This document shows, one piece after another, positions 22,254-31,449 of a stretch of 64,000 nt of DNA. This DNA is from Loripinus fragilis (lineage: Eukaryota > Mollusca > Bivalvia > Lucinida > Lucinidae), in assembly GCA_964019695.1 (NCBI GenBank), contig OZ026521.1, positions 35,100,774 to 35,164,773 on the forward strand. The letters are read 5' to 3'. Position numbers and translations under genes: made by a program. Each line of letters starts with the position of its first letter. Position 1 is the stretch's first letter. A model generated the notes under the pieces. The model had not been told where the DNA came from and searched no databases. It saw only the letters and a list, made by a program, of their open reading frames with translations.

Positions 22254-23023
22254 CCTAGAGTAAAAGAAGATGGAAGTGCTTAGCTCTTTAGAAGAGAGTA
22301 CATTTGAAATGGTACTGTAGACATTTTCTTTGTCTGAGAAGCAGCAGCAGTGCAGTGCTCTAATCACTGGTCAAATAATATTAAATAACAAATGGTTTAA
22401 ACATTTTTAATTAACTTTTATGATTTCAGCTATTTTTCTGTTATAAACTAAAGTATATCTCATAAATGGAAAAGTTTGGGGAACTGTTATATATTATAAA
22501 TCATCAGAAGTAATCATAACATGCCAGCTATTCTGGGCCTCTGGATTACTATTCACACATTTAACATGCTTATCTCTTTGCTTGCTGGCGGTGAATTTGG
22601 CGAATTTAGCGTCTGCTGATCATCAGTCCAAACAGTTTGGACCCAGATCAGACTCCACAGAATGTCAGGTCTAATCTGGATCCAAGCTCTCTTAAAGTGG
22701 CTCTGATGGTGTTCCTATAAGAAATATTTGCAAAGTTAACTTTAAATATTGTTTTTAAAAAACATCAGCAGACGACAGTTATCCATCATGCCAAAAAGTT
22801 AAGGCATACTACATTAAAATTGTGCAGTTATTGTGAAATATGCAAAAGTACACTTACTTGCTTAAAATCACTATTAATTAAACAGTAATTGATTAAGATA
22901 TTGAATGGTTAAAGCTGTGTTTATGCAGTGAAAGAATCTCAGTGCTTATCAGTTTAACACCAACAGCTGTGTGAGATTGCACCCATTTCAAAATGGCGCA
23001 GGTTTCCGTGAAATTGTTTATTG

Positions 23024-23260
23024 AGATCTGCCTGTAAGAAAGGATGTTATCCAGCTTAGGCAGCTACGATGCCGTAATGGTGGAGTTTCCGTAGAAGTCC
23101 TTTATGCGGAACTCAGTCGAACACCTTAGAGAAGTCAAGGATCACCATATCTGTTTGGTCACCTCTGTCAAATGAAGATGATGTCATTGACGTCAGTATG
23201 TGTACCAGTCCCTTGCAAGTGTTCATCCGTGCTTCAGCTTCAAAACATTTTCCGGCTGGG
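23024..23260 (-). pseudogene. CR1-like RT relic, N-terminal palm piece
   Basis: Minus-strand reading gives TSSSFDRGDQTDMVILDFSK, VFD, a stop, then VPHKGLLRKLHHYGI and FLTGRSQ. This is the first catalytic Asp region of CR1-type reverse transcriptases (LDFSKAFD..PH..L..KL..YGI). Its continuation VIVEG is at 18330, so the transposon at 18331-23023 inserted between these two codon blocks. Confidence 0.85.
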
Positions 23261-23554
23261 TAAAACGAAATTCCCCACCCCCTACACAGGGCGTAATGAT
23301 TGAATTTGATTGTGCCAGTATAACGAGATAGACAGGGCTGGAGTCCATTCTTTCAAAATGGATGGGTCAAATTTTTCCAGTTCTTGCAAGTGAAAACAAA
23401 TAGGCTCAAATCGTTCTTCCTCATTCAAATCTTACAAGATCGTGTCTACTATGCTCATATGTTTTGGTATATAATGACAGGCTCTGATATGGCATATCAA
23501 ACTGCCATTCGAAAGGTCTGATGAGCACATGCCTGTCAGACTAAAAAAAAAAGA

Positions 23555-23602
23555 AGCAAAGTTCTGGGAAAACCTGTCACTACCCCGAAGGTTGCAGATC
23601 AT
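23555..23602. repeat. 48-bp direct repeat, copy a (NAA15 intron 1 start)
   Basis: AGCAAAGTTCTGGGAA to GCAGATCAT, repeated at 24033-24080 with one difference seen. In NAA15 orientation this lies just inside intron 1 after exon 1. The second copy marks the edge of a tandem duplication whose other half is the exon at 30091-30153. Confidence 0.85.
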
Positions 23603-23613
23603 AATTCACTCAC

Positions 23614-23670
23614 CAATATTCTTTTGAACAATGCATTTTCTTTCGGGGGCAATGGATTACTAGTAGGCAT
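23614..23670 (-). CDS. NAA15: NAA15 exon 1 (copy A, start codon)
   Basis: 57 nt encoding MPTSNPLPPKENALFKRIL, matching the vertebrate start MPAVSLPPKENALFKRIL. Donor GTGAGTGA in phase 0 fits exon 2. The ATG context is CAACAATGC (A at -3). In this copy the Pro-Pro stretch is coded by CCCCCG, as in the conserved protein, so it is probably the ancestral or main first exon. Confidence 0.93.
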
Positions 23671-23860
23671 TGTTGCAGTTGACGTATCGGTATAATTGTG
23701 CCTCTTTTCGTTCGAGGCGTTTTGATCGGTCACCTCGTGTTGTAAAATTCCAAGATGGTGGACCGAGGAAAAAAAATAACTCTCGTTTCCCTAAACTTTG
23801 CAATTATTAGTATTACTTAATTATTTTAGACATAAATAAATAAATCTGTCTTAATGAACT
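23671..23860 (-). promoter_or_regulatory. NAA15 5' UTR and proximal promoter (copy A)
   Basis: Sequence upstream of the ATG, duplicated at 30154-30336 with high identity. It contains CAAGATGGTGG (23751-23761), a good match to the YY1 consensus frequent at TATA-less housekeeping promoters. No TATA box seen. The transcription start is not determined. Confidence 0.55.
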
Positions 23861-24032
23861 TAATTTGAATAGAAAATAGAAAGAAAATAAAATAATATAT
23901 TTTTTCCCGACAAGTGTAATTTCCAACGCGACGTGAATAGAATAGAACAATCGATTTTATACAAGTTACCGTTACCGAAAAAAAAATCCGCGAAATATAA
24001 AGTGACTGCCAGGCTTATAATGCCTAAAAAAC

Positions 24033-24080
24033 AGCAAAGTTCTGGGAAGACCTGTCACTACCCCGAAGGTTGCAGATCAT
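24033..24080. repeat. 48-bp direct repeat, copy b
   Basis: Second copy of 23555-23602. It ends in ATGATC-T, where the composite retroelement insertion 24081-30077 begins. ATGATC appears again at the far side of that insertion (30076-30081 in inverted reading), consistent with a 6-bp target duplication. Confidence 0.75.
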
Positions 24081-24712
24081 TCTGAAATCAACCAAATGGC
24101 ATATTCCACAGAAGAAGCCACGCACGGTTGTTCTTTCATTCCTAAGTATGCTCCTGATATCACTATCCTCGGATATTGAAGTCAAGTAAGTAATGGTGCA
24201 AAGATCAGGAATCGATACAATCAAGTACCACACCTGACCCAGGATACCAATGGGAAAGTGACAAACTCACAGAAGACACCACAAACGAGAGCCAAGAGGT
24301 CAGCCCTTTCCCAGCAGGTGACCAAAAAGCACATATAAACAGACGCGCACAAAACATAGCAAACACAAGACAGAACAAAAACATAAAAGATCCACAAAAG
24401 AAGTACCGCCTTGGAACGGTCAGTAAAATATTTTACTGGAGGGCTTAAACCGGTTTAACGGCGCCAACCTCACCCTTAATTCAGATGTGGATCAAGACAC
24501 ATAGATATTTGGTTTGCATGAAAGACCCCTAACTTATCAATGCATCATCTCCTAAAACATATAAATCAAGATATAACAAGAAGATAAAGGATAAGGACTC
24601 AACAGTAAATTAAACTGAATACCGGAGCAAAAGAAATCCAACAGGTAAACCCGGTGGGCCCGACAAACAGCCAAAGCATCAGGCCCCTAACATCTCATCA
24701 ATAGATAAGTCT

Positions 24713-25890
24713 TTAAGTCGGAACCATCATAGAGTCTGAAGTCCGACCCACCGGCGTGCAATTAAAGAGGAAAGCAAAGTTGCCAACCGTGATTGGGTTG
24801 ACTACCAAGCATGCAGTCTGTTGCAATACATTAATGTTATAGCCAATCTTTCTATAATGGGAAACTATTTTAATGAACTGCGCTGAAAAATTATTAGAGC
24901 CAACAATCTTCTTCAACTTATACACCAAGTCACCATAGAAATCAGGTTCCGAAAGTCCTTGGCGCAAGAGAGATTTAAGTCCAACTTGGAATTTAGAAAT
25001 CAAATCATAGTATCGTCTATAAAATTTTGAAAATGTTTTGCGAAGTTTATGATACCGATAGCCTTGTTTAAGAAGTTTCTGAGTTAACAATTTATTGCGA
25101 GTGTTGAAGTCAACAACATAGCTAGATGCTCTAGCAAAACGAATGAGTTGAGAGATATAGACTCCATAGGATGTAGAACGAGGAACATCACCATCTAAAA
25201 ATGGGAAATTGACAATTTCAAAATCAAAGTCGTCACGTTTGTCATAAATTTTGGTAGAAACAATATCATTAGAAATTGACAAATGCAAGTCTAAAAACGC
25301 GGCTTCGGTATCAGAGGCATTGGCTTTATTAAGTTGGAGCTCTGAAGGGTATATTTGACTAACCATATTGTCAAAATAAACATTATTAATATTTAAAATA
25401 TCGTCCAAATATCTGGAAGTAGTGTTAAACGCATCAATAACATCAGCCTGCTTATCATCAGAAAGAGACATCATAAAGTCCCTTTCATAACAAAACAGGA
25501 ATAAATCTGCAACCAGGGGAGCACAATTAGTGCCCATAGGAATCCCAACAACTTGTCTATAGAGCTTGGTGCCAAATCGAATAAAAATGTTGTCCAACAA
25601 AAAGGTCAGCGCATCGCATACATTTTGACACGACCATGCATGATATTTTTTAGGTTTTTCTGAAGTCAAAAATGCATTTCTGTCACTACATGCAAGGTAA
25701 GGAGAGCCTTCTCTCTGGAAGGTACTTTCAATAAGATCAATAAGTTTATCTTCAATTAAATTATGAGGTAAAGTAGTGTAAAGAGTAGAAAAATCATAAG
25801 TAGACAAACTGGTCGCATTGAAATCTCTAGCTTTAAGTTTATCTAAAATTTCACCTGAATTTTTAATCGACCAAAATAGGTTTTTACCAG
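24713..25890 (-). pseudogene. Penelope-like reverse transcriptase, C-terminal two thirds
   Basis: Reads GKNLFWSIKNSGEILDKLKA to the stop after SMMVPT. Catalytic blocks are STYDFSTLYTTLP (first Asp), GIPMGTNCAPLVADLFLF, and TSRYLDDIL (the DD pair). A conserved C-terminal part follows (PRSTSYGVYISQLIRFARAS, KLLKQGYRYHKLR). The 5' third is separated by a SINE at 25897-26243. The frame is otherwise open, so the SINE insertion and one frameshift upstream are the visible lesions. Assignment to the Penelope-like class rests on these motifs and on tandem partial copies elsewhere in the window. Confidence 0.8.
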
Positions 25891-25896
25891 ATCTCT

Positions 25897-26243
25897 TTCT
25901 TTCTTTCTTTCTTTCTTTCTCTATATACTGCCAGACCCTCTTTCGAGTATTATCGGCAGGTGTACTTTGTACACTCCGGGTTGCAGGATGAAAGCCTACA
26001 AGAAACCATATCGAAATTACCGTAGGGTTCTTTAACCTGCACAGGGGGTGACTTTCCCTGCACAGGGGACATCCAGTTAACGTCCCGATCCGAAGGACGA
26101 TGCACTTATCTAGTGTCATCCCTGCAAATGACACTAGAGAAAGCGTGTTCGGACACCGAAATTTTTCTTGCCGCGAGCGGGAATCGAACCTGGGACCTCT
26201 AGCACCAGAGGCAAGTGCCTATCCACTGAGCTACCACGCTTCC
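25897..26243 (-). mobile_element. tRNA-derived SINE, family 2, inserted in the RT
   Basis: The 5' tRNA-like head has A box TAGCTCAGTGG and B box GGTTCGATTCC. The body contains GTCCTTCGGATCGGGACGTT and TTAAAGAACCCTACGG, resembling the central domain of invertebrate SINE families. The 3' tail is (GAAA)n. Flanks share ATCTCT (25891-25896 and 26244-26249), a 6-bp target duplication. Removing the SINE restores the RT reading KVYERSGKNLF. Confidence 0.9.
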
Positions 26244-26249
26244 ATCTCT

Positions 26250-26640
26250 CATATACCTTTTCACAATATTTGATAACATGTTTTTTAACAGCTGTAAGAC
26301 ACGAGGTTAACAATTTAGAAAGTTCTGTTGTTGTACAAGAACTAGAATTTGCAATAAATCTTGCTTTATAGGGTTTTTTTTATGGAGTTTAGGTAACCAG
26401 TACAACGTAGGAACTTTGTCTTGATTTTCTTTAGCTTTGACACCAAAATGTAGGGCTGTATGACAACCATGCCCATCAACAATCACCCTTTCACTTAAAG
26501 AAGGCTGCAGTTTATAGGCATTAGTGTCAACAAGCTCACGCTTAAGAGTATTAATATAATACAATCGTCAAACAACTACAACATTGTTAGCAGCTTTATC
26601 TGCTGGAACCAAAACATAGTTCATATGAAAATCCTGGATA
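26250..26640 (-). pseudogene. Penelope-like reverse transcriptase, N-terminal piece
   Basis: Reads NYVLVPADKAANNVVVV, then after a stop in place of Cys YYINTLKRELVDTNAY, TLYWLPKLHKK, a frameshift in an A/T run near 26375, and CLTAVKKHVIKYCEKVYER up to the SINE. Truncated at the CR1 junction. Confidence 0.8.
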
Positions 26641-28142
26641 ACCCTGGTCCGACTGACTATCCCTGCGGAACTTGTGCCATTGAGGTACAAAATACCGACC
26701 CGGCTCTTGAATGTGACGATTGCGGTCAGTGGTTCCACATACAGTGCGAGTCCATAGGGCAAAACACTTATGATGATTGGGTAAACACAGACCGCTCATT
26801 CTCATGGGTTTGCTCCGGATGTGGGAATGCGAATTATTCCAACTTATCACAGTCCAAATCTAATTCATTCACTTCAAGAAACAGTTACAGCATCCTTTCA
26901 GAGGAATCTTCCGATTCTTCCGTACCAAGCTCACCTTCGCTGCCGAGGCCTAATGCAAATAGAACATTCCAAAATAAAATTTATAACCTTAAAGTATTGA
27001 ATATAAACTGCCAGTCAATAGTTAATAAGAAAGCAGAATTCTATGCTCTTCTTGACAAGCACAAACCGGACATAGTGGTAGGTACTGAGTCCTGGCTAAC
27101 CCCAAACCACCTTGACAGTGAGTTCTTTCCAAAATCTCTTGGTTTTGCCCTGTTCAGACAGGATAGGGGACCGGGTACAAGTGGTGGTGGTGTCTTTATA
27201 CTGGTCAAAGATACTCTTATTGCCTCAGAACAGAAACAATTGAAAACTGAGTGCGAGATTATATGGGTGAAAATTGAAATGACCACAACCAAACCCTTGT
27301 ACGTGGCTGCCTATTACAAACCAAGAGATGGGGACAACCAAAGTGCAGCTGAACTCAGACGATCTTTGGAGCTCGCCCATTCACTTAAAGGTAACACATG
27401 GCTCCTAGGTGACTTTAATTATCCTAAATTCTCCTGGGACCAGGATCATGTGCCCACTATGAAGTCGGGATCCAGTCTCCCTACACACTATGAAGACTTT
27501 GTTTCCTTACTCGATGACTTCAGCCTAGTACAGATGGTAAGTGAACCCACAAGAGGCGAAAATATCCTGGATTATTTCCTTACATCAAACCCTACTCTTG
27601 TAAATGACATAGAAATACACCCTGGTATTGCTGATCATGACTTGGTGCTGATAAATGCTAATGTAAAACCTCACGAAGGTAAGCAAATCCCAAGATCTGT
27701 TCCACTCTTTAAAAAAACAAACTGGGAAGGTTTCAAGACATACATCAAATCAAGCTGTGATAAAATCCTGAAAAATCCTGACATTAAAGATGTAGAAGAA
27801 ATTTGGCTCTCCCTCAAAACTGTCATTGATAAAGGTATTTCCCAGTTTGTCCCTATAAAGAAAATTGGTTCAAAAAGAAGTCTCCCATGGATTACCCAAC
27901 ATATTAAGCGTTTGATCCGTAAGCGAGATAGCCTCTTCCAGAAACAGAAGAAAGGACACCCCAGAGATAGACGCCACTTTAAGGAGGTAAAACACCTTGT
28001 TCAGCCCAAAAGAAGGACTGCATATAACAACTACCTTCAATCGGTACTAGGCCTCAGTGATGAAGAGGGTAACATTGACACAGTCTCAGACAAACAGAAA
28101 TTTGCGCCGAAAAAATTATTCTCCCTGATAAAAAAATGCTAA
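26637..28142 (+). pseudogene. CR1-like ORF2: PHD finger and endonuclease part
   Basis: From NPGPTDYPCGTCAIEV onward. A PHD-type C4HC3 finger covers the first ~70 residues (CGTC, CDDCGQWFH, CSGC). An exonuclease/endonuclease/phosphatase domain follows (~95-330): LNINCQSIVNK, GTESWL, GDFNYPKFSWD, and IADHDLVL with the catalytic His. A linker to the RT (LPWITQHIKRLIRKRDSLFQ) precedes the stop at 28142. An in-frame ATG lies at 26625, but its first residues come from the neighbouring Penelope-like element. A frame change between 28100 and 28355 disconnects the RT. Confidence 0.85.
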
Positions 28143-28354
28143 ACAGGACTCCCATGGTGTTTCCCCTCTAAAGGACAAAGATTCAGGTAACACATTTTCT
28201 CAAAATAAAGATAAAGCTGACTTATTAAATAAACCAATTTCAGTCAGTATTCTCACAACTATCACCTCTTAAGCTCAGCCAATTATGCATAGATAAACTT
28301 CAAGACTACTTTTCTGTCTGTATACCTAAGAGGTTCCAATGCAACTATCCTAAA

Positions 28355-29149
28355 ATGCCTGAAATCAACATTGACCTGAAAGGTATTCTCAAACTACTTT
28401 CAAACCTCAAACCAGACAAAGCACCAGGCCCAGATGGTATTAAACCTATTATCCTGAAAGAACTTAGAGAGAAAATAGCACCAGTCATTCATCTACTTTT
28501 CCAAAAGTCAATTTCTACAGGTAAAATTCCGTCAGACTGGACAAAAGCCAATGTTAGCCCGGTTTTCAAGAAGGGAAGTAAAAGTGATCCAGCCAATTAT
28601 AGGCCCATCTCCTTGACATGCATATTGTGCAAGGTGATGGAGCATATAATTGCATCTAAGCTCACTCAGCATCTCAACCAAAATAATGTTCTCTACGATC
28701 TCCAGCATGGTTTCAGAGAAAGGAGATCATGTGAAACCCAACTTATTCAGCTTGTTGAAGACCTGGGCAGGCAACTAGTAACAGGTAAACAAGTTGACCT
28801 TATCTTGCTAGACTTTAGTAAGGCCTTTGACAAAGTCAGCCATCCTAAACTCTTGTTCAAACTTTCACAGCATGGAGTGAAAGGAAATACTCTAAATTGG
28901 ATTAGAGCTTTCCTGGTAGGTCGAACCCAGGCTGTGGTGCTGGAGGGGGAGAGCTCATCAGAGGTTCCTGTGACATCTGGTGTGCCCCAGGGATCTGTTC
29001 TTGGGCCTCTCCTCTTCCTGCTCTATATAAACGACCTACCACAAAATATACAAGCCCAGGTAAGACTTTTTGCCGATGACACGGCTGTCTATCTAACAGT
29101 TGGATCCTCAGACGATAGGGACACCCTCCAAGCAGACCTCAATACCTGA
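28355..29149 (+). pseudogene. CR1-like reverse transcriptase domain
   Basis: 264 residues: LKPDKAPGPDGI, VSPVFKKGSKSDPANYRPIS, LDFSKAFDKVSHPKL (first Asp), SGVPQGSVLGPLLFLLYIND and LFADDTAVY (catalytic DD). The frame stops at 29149 and continues in another frame. The catalytic core is complete, but the protein as a whole is broken. Confidence 0.9.
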
Positions 29150-29885
29150 CAGGAATGGGAGCTGGCGTGGGACATGGAAATTCAACCCTAGCAAATGCCA
29201 GGTGCTCCACATTACAAGGTCGAAATATCCATTGAACACCCAGTACTCCCTTCATGGACAGGTACTTGAGGCAACTGACACAGCAAAGTATCTTGGTATA
29301 AGTATTGCTAGGGATCTTAACTGGAACGACCACATCAGCTCAATAACTGCGAAAGCAAACAGGACCCTGGGCTTTGTTAAACGAAACGTTAAGACCAACA
29401 ATGAGAAGGTAAAAGAACTGGCCTACAAAACATTAGTTCGTCCCCAAGTTGAGTATGCCTCCCCAGTCTGGTCCCCCCACACAAAGCATAATATAAATAA
29501 AATTGAAATGACCCAAAGAAGAGCAGCTAGATGGGTCAAAAACCAATTCTCCCCATATGAAAGTGTCACTAACATGCTGAGTGAGCTTGGTTGGAGGTCA
29601 CTGGAAGATTGACGGATTGATGCCCGGCTGATAATGTTTTACAAAATTGTCCATGGATATGTTGCGATTCAACTTCCTGCATCCTTTGATAAACCCTTAA
29701 GATATACTCGCCACATGCACACTCTTTCATTTAGGCAGATACACATTGCTGCCAGCTATTACAAATATTCCTTTTATCCTGCATCAGTAGTTCTATGGAA
29801 CAGACTCCCCTCTGAAGTTGTACTTTTGGAAGATCTTGACTCATTCAGGGAAGGAGTCTGCAAGATCAACCATCGGTCACCTTAA
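29150..29885 (+). pseudogene. CR1-like reverse transcriptase C-terminal region
   Basis: Continues as FNPSKCQVLHITRSKYPLNT, ATDTAKYLGISIARDLNWND, TLVRPQVEYASPVW and RRAARWVKNQF. An in-frame TGA (29610-29612) follows LGWRSLED, then RIDARLIMFYKIVHGYVAIQ to the stop at 29885. These are thumb and C-terminal blocks typical of CR1/L2-type elements. Confidence 0.87.
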
Positions 29886-30047
29886 TTTAAATACACTGTT
29901 TTTAACCTCTTTTACCTGCACCTCTTCTGCACTAACACTATAACTTTTATCAAGTCTCACTATCGCACTTTTTATCTCCTACAATCTTTCTTTTAACTCT
30001 TGCACTGACAGCGCAACTGAACGTAATACTCGAAATGAGGGTGCTGC

Positions 30048-30077
30048 AGAATGGATAGATAGATAGATAGATAGATC
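30048..30077. repeat. (GATA)n tail of the CR1-like element
   Basis: GGATAGATAGATAGATAGAT-type repeats directly after the element's 3' UTR, serving as its 3' terminus. Confidence 0.85.
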
Positions 30078-30090
30078 ATGATTTACTCAC

Positions 30091-30153
30091 CAATATTCTT
30101 TTGAACAATGCATTTTCTTTGGGGGGGGGGGGGAATGGATTACTAGTAGGCAT
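30091..30153 (-). CDS. NAA15: NAA15 exon 1 (copy B, duplicated first exon)
   Basis: 63 nt encoding MPTSNPFPPPPKENALFKRI plus L, followed by donor GTGAGTAA. It differs from copy A by a 13-base G run on the plus strand that adds two prolines yet keeps the frame. It could splice to exon 2 as an alternative first exon, or be a silent duplicate. Its intron is interrupted 17 bp later by the composite retroelement insertion. Confidence 0.75.
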
Positions 30154-30336
30154 TGTTGTAGTTGATGTATCGGTATAATAGTGCCTCTTTTCGTTCGAGG
30201 CCTTTTGATCGGTCACCTCGTGTTGTAAAATTCCAAGATGGTGGACTGAGGAAAAAAATAACTCTCGTTTCCCTAAACTTTGCAATTATTAGTATAAATT
30301 AATAATTTTAGAAATAAATAAATAAATCTGTCTTAA
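30154..30336 (-). promoter_or_regulatory. Duplicated NAA15 promoter/5' UTR (copy B)
   Basis: Matches 23671-23854 including the YY1-like CAAGATGGTGG (30234-30244). The two copies diverge exactly after TCTGTCTTAA. Beyond that point copy B continues into the MYND ORF region on the opposite strand. Confidence 0.55.
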
Positions 30337-30400
30337 GGGAAAAAGATGGCTGATCGAGTGGACGTAGATTTCGCGCCACCGTGATTTTTGGATATTAATA

Positions 30401-31099
30401 ATGGAAGAATTGCCAAATGTTATACCAAAATCGATCGTGGAAGTTTTAAACAGGCTGGAGAACGATGAGGACAACCTATTCTCGTGGAAATTCACGCGGA
30501 GTCAGGACAATTCTCATTAACCGTCAGTTGCAAACTTCCCGCCAAAACTCCCAACAAAGCCAAGGACAACAACAAGGTAACCGGACGTACAACTGTGAAA
30601 CCAGTAAAGAGATGTCGTCGGAAAAAGAATAGATCTCCCTCTGTATTGGCCCGTTCTAGGAAGAGACACACGCGGTTCCTGGAAAAGAAGTTGGCTGGAA
30701 AACCAGATTTGGCTTCGCCAGAAGAGGACCAGCGGAATTCGGATAATTCTGTGTGTGTAAAGGAACTGGAAAATACCAATCTTTCTTGTGGTAGTAACAG
30801 TGACCTGGTGAACACCAAGCCCAATTGCTGATCCTGACCTGTTAGTGTTACACGAACAGGCAATTCTTTGTGAATTTCTGGACACCATTGATAGTGACGA
30901 TAGTGACGACGATGTGAGCAGTGTATGTAGTGTTTGTTCAAACTGTAAGCATCCAGTCAAAAAAGGATAGGACCTTAAACGTTGTTCCCCCTGTCATATA
31001 ACGCGCTACTGTAGCGTTCAGTGCCAGAGGAAAGATTGGGACTTTCACCGATTTGCTTGTGCGGTTGTGGCAAAGAAGTCGGACACTGTGAAAGCTTGA
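30401..31099 (+). pseudogene. Broken MYND zinc-finger protein ORF
   Basis: Starts at ATG 30401 with MEELPNVIPKSIVEVLNRLE and reads to NLFSWKF. It changes frame into GQFSLTVSCKLPAKTPNKAK and a basic stretch (RCRRKKNRSPSVLARSRKRH), then changes frame again near 30825 into DPDLLVLHEQAILCEFLDTI and an acidic SDDSDDD run. After an in-frame TAG comes a MYND-type finger DLKRCSPCHITRYCSVQCQR with KDWDFHRFAC. Two frameshifts and one stop make it a pseudogene. The compact intronless layout suggests a retrocopy or transposon cargo; I do not know a function. Confidence 0.75.
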
Positions 31100-31449
31100 T
31101 TCTCTACCACAAGGACCTGTACATATTTGTTAAAGTTTCACAAGTTACTATTTTCTACAGTAGTTTAGATACTTTTACTAACACTAATACTATGCCGAAA
31201 GGTGGTGCGCCTGCACAGGCGGAATATACATCCAAGAAAGAAAGAAAGGCCTCGTGAGCATCACTCCCTTGCTCTATCTTCTTTACCGGTATCGATTATA
31301 GAGAGGATATTCACTTTGTATAAGAAAAACACAGAATTTGTTATTAAAACACCATGTTCCCCGCACTACATCATTTGGAGTCTATATTTTCTCAACTCAT
31401 CCGATTTCCTAGAGCATCTAGCCGTGTTATAAGGTCGTCCCTAAAATTC
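31100..31449. other. Stretch after the MYND ORF
   Basis: No gene supported. Possibly the 3' untranslated part of the broken MYND unit. Confidence 0.4.

Larger units (their letters stand above)
18331..23023. mobile_element. Autonomous two-gene DNA transposon, ISL2EU-like
   Basis: About 4.7 kb with imperfect ~55-bp terminal inverted repeats: left CAATAAACACTATCACGG, right (inverted) CAATAAACAATTTCACGG, both continuing through GCGCCAT(A/T)TTGAA. Two convergent intronless genes lie inside: a THAP-DDE transposase (18754-20100, +) and a YqaJ-type nuclease (20322-22253, -), 3' ends 221 bp apart. The Repbase ISL2EU superfamily is known to pair an IS-like transposase with a YqaJ nuclease. It is inserted in a CR1-like relic, whose halves flank it. 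A 2-bp AT or TA duplication is possible; the exact terminus is uncertain by a few bases. Confidence 0.85.
24081..26640 (-). mobile_element. Penelope-like retroelement, family A, 5'-truncated
   Basis: Contains a reverse transcriptase (24713-26640, disrupted) and a 3' region with TTTAAGCCCTCCAGTAAAAT and GATTGTATCGATTCCTGATC. The same 3' region recurs at 32084-32850 and 61287-61840. The RT resembles the Penelope-like class in its WLPKLHKK, DFSTLYTTLP, GIPMGTNCAPL and RYLDD blocks. No GIY-YIG endonuclease is visible. The 5' end abuts a CR1-like element at ~26635. Confidence 0.7.
26637..30077 (+). mobile_element. CR1-like non-LTR retrotransposon, 5'-truncated
   Basis: PHD finger, AP endonuclease and reverse transcriptase on the plus strand, broken by two frame changes and an in-frame stop. 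It starts abruptly in NPGPT, a motif normally preceded by more N-terminal sequence in this family, so the 5' end is lost. It ends in a (GATA)n tail at 30048-30077 that abuts NAA15 intron sequence. Opposite orientation to NAA15. Confidence 0.88.

Noticed and set aside
22254..22367. N-terminal extension of the YqaJ protein
   Set aside because: The extra 38 codons begin with GTG, show no domain and precede a well-placed ATG at the start of the SAP region.
26160..26243. A possible tRNA gene on the minus strand
   Set aside because: It has A and B boxes but is the head of a SINE with a body, GAAA tail and target duplication inside an RT gene.
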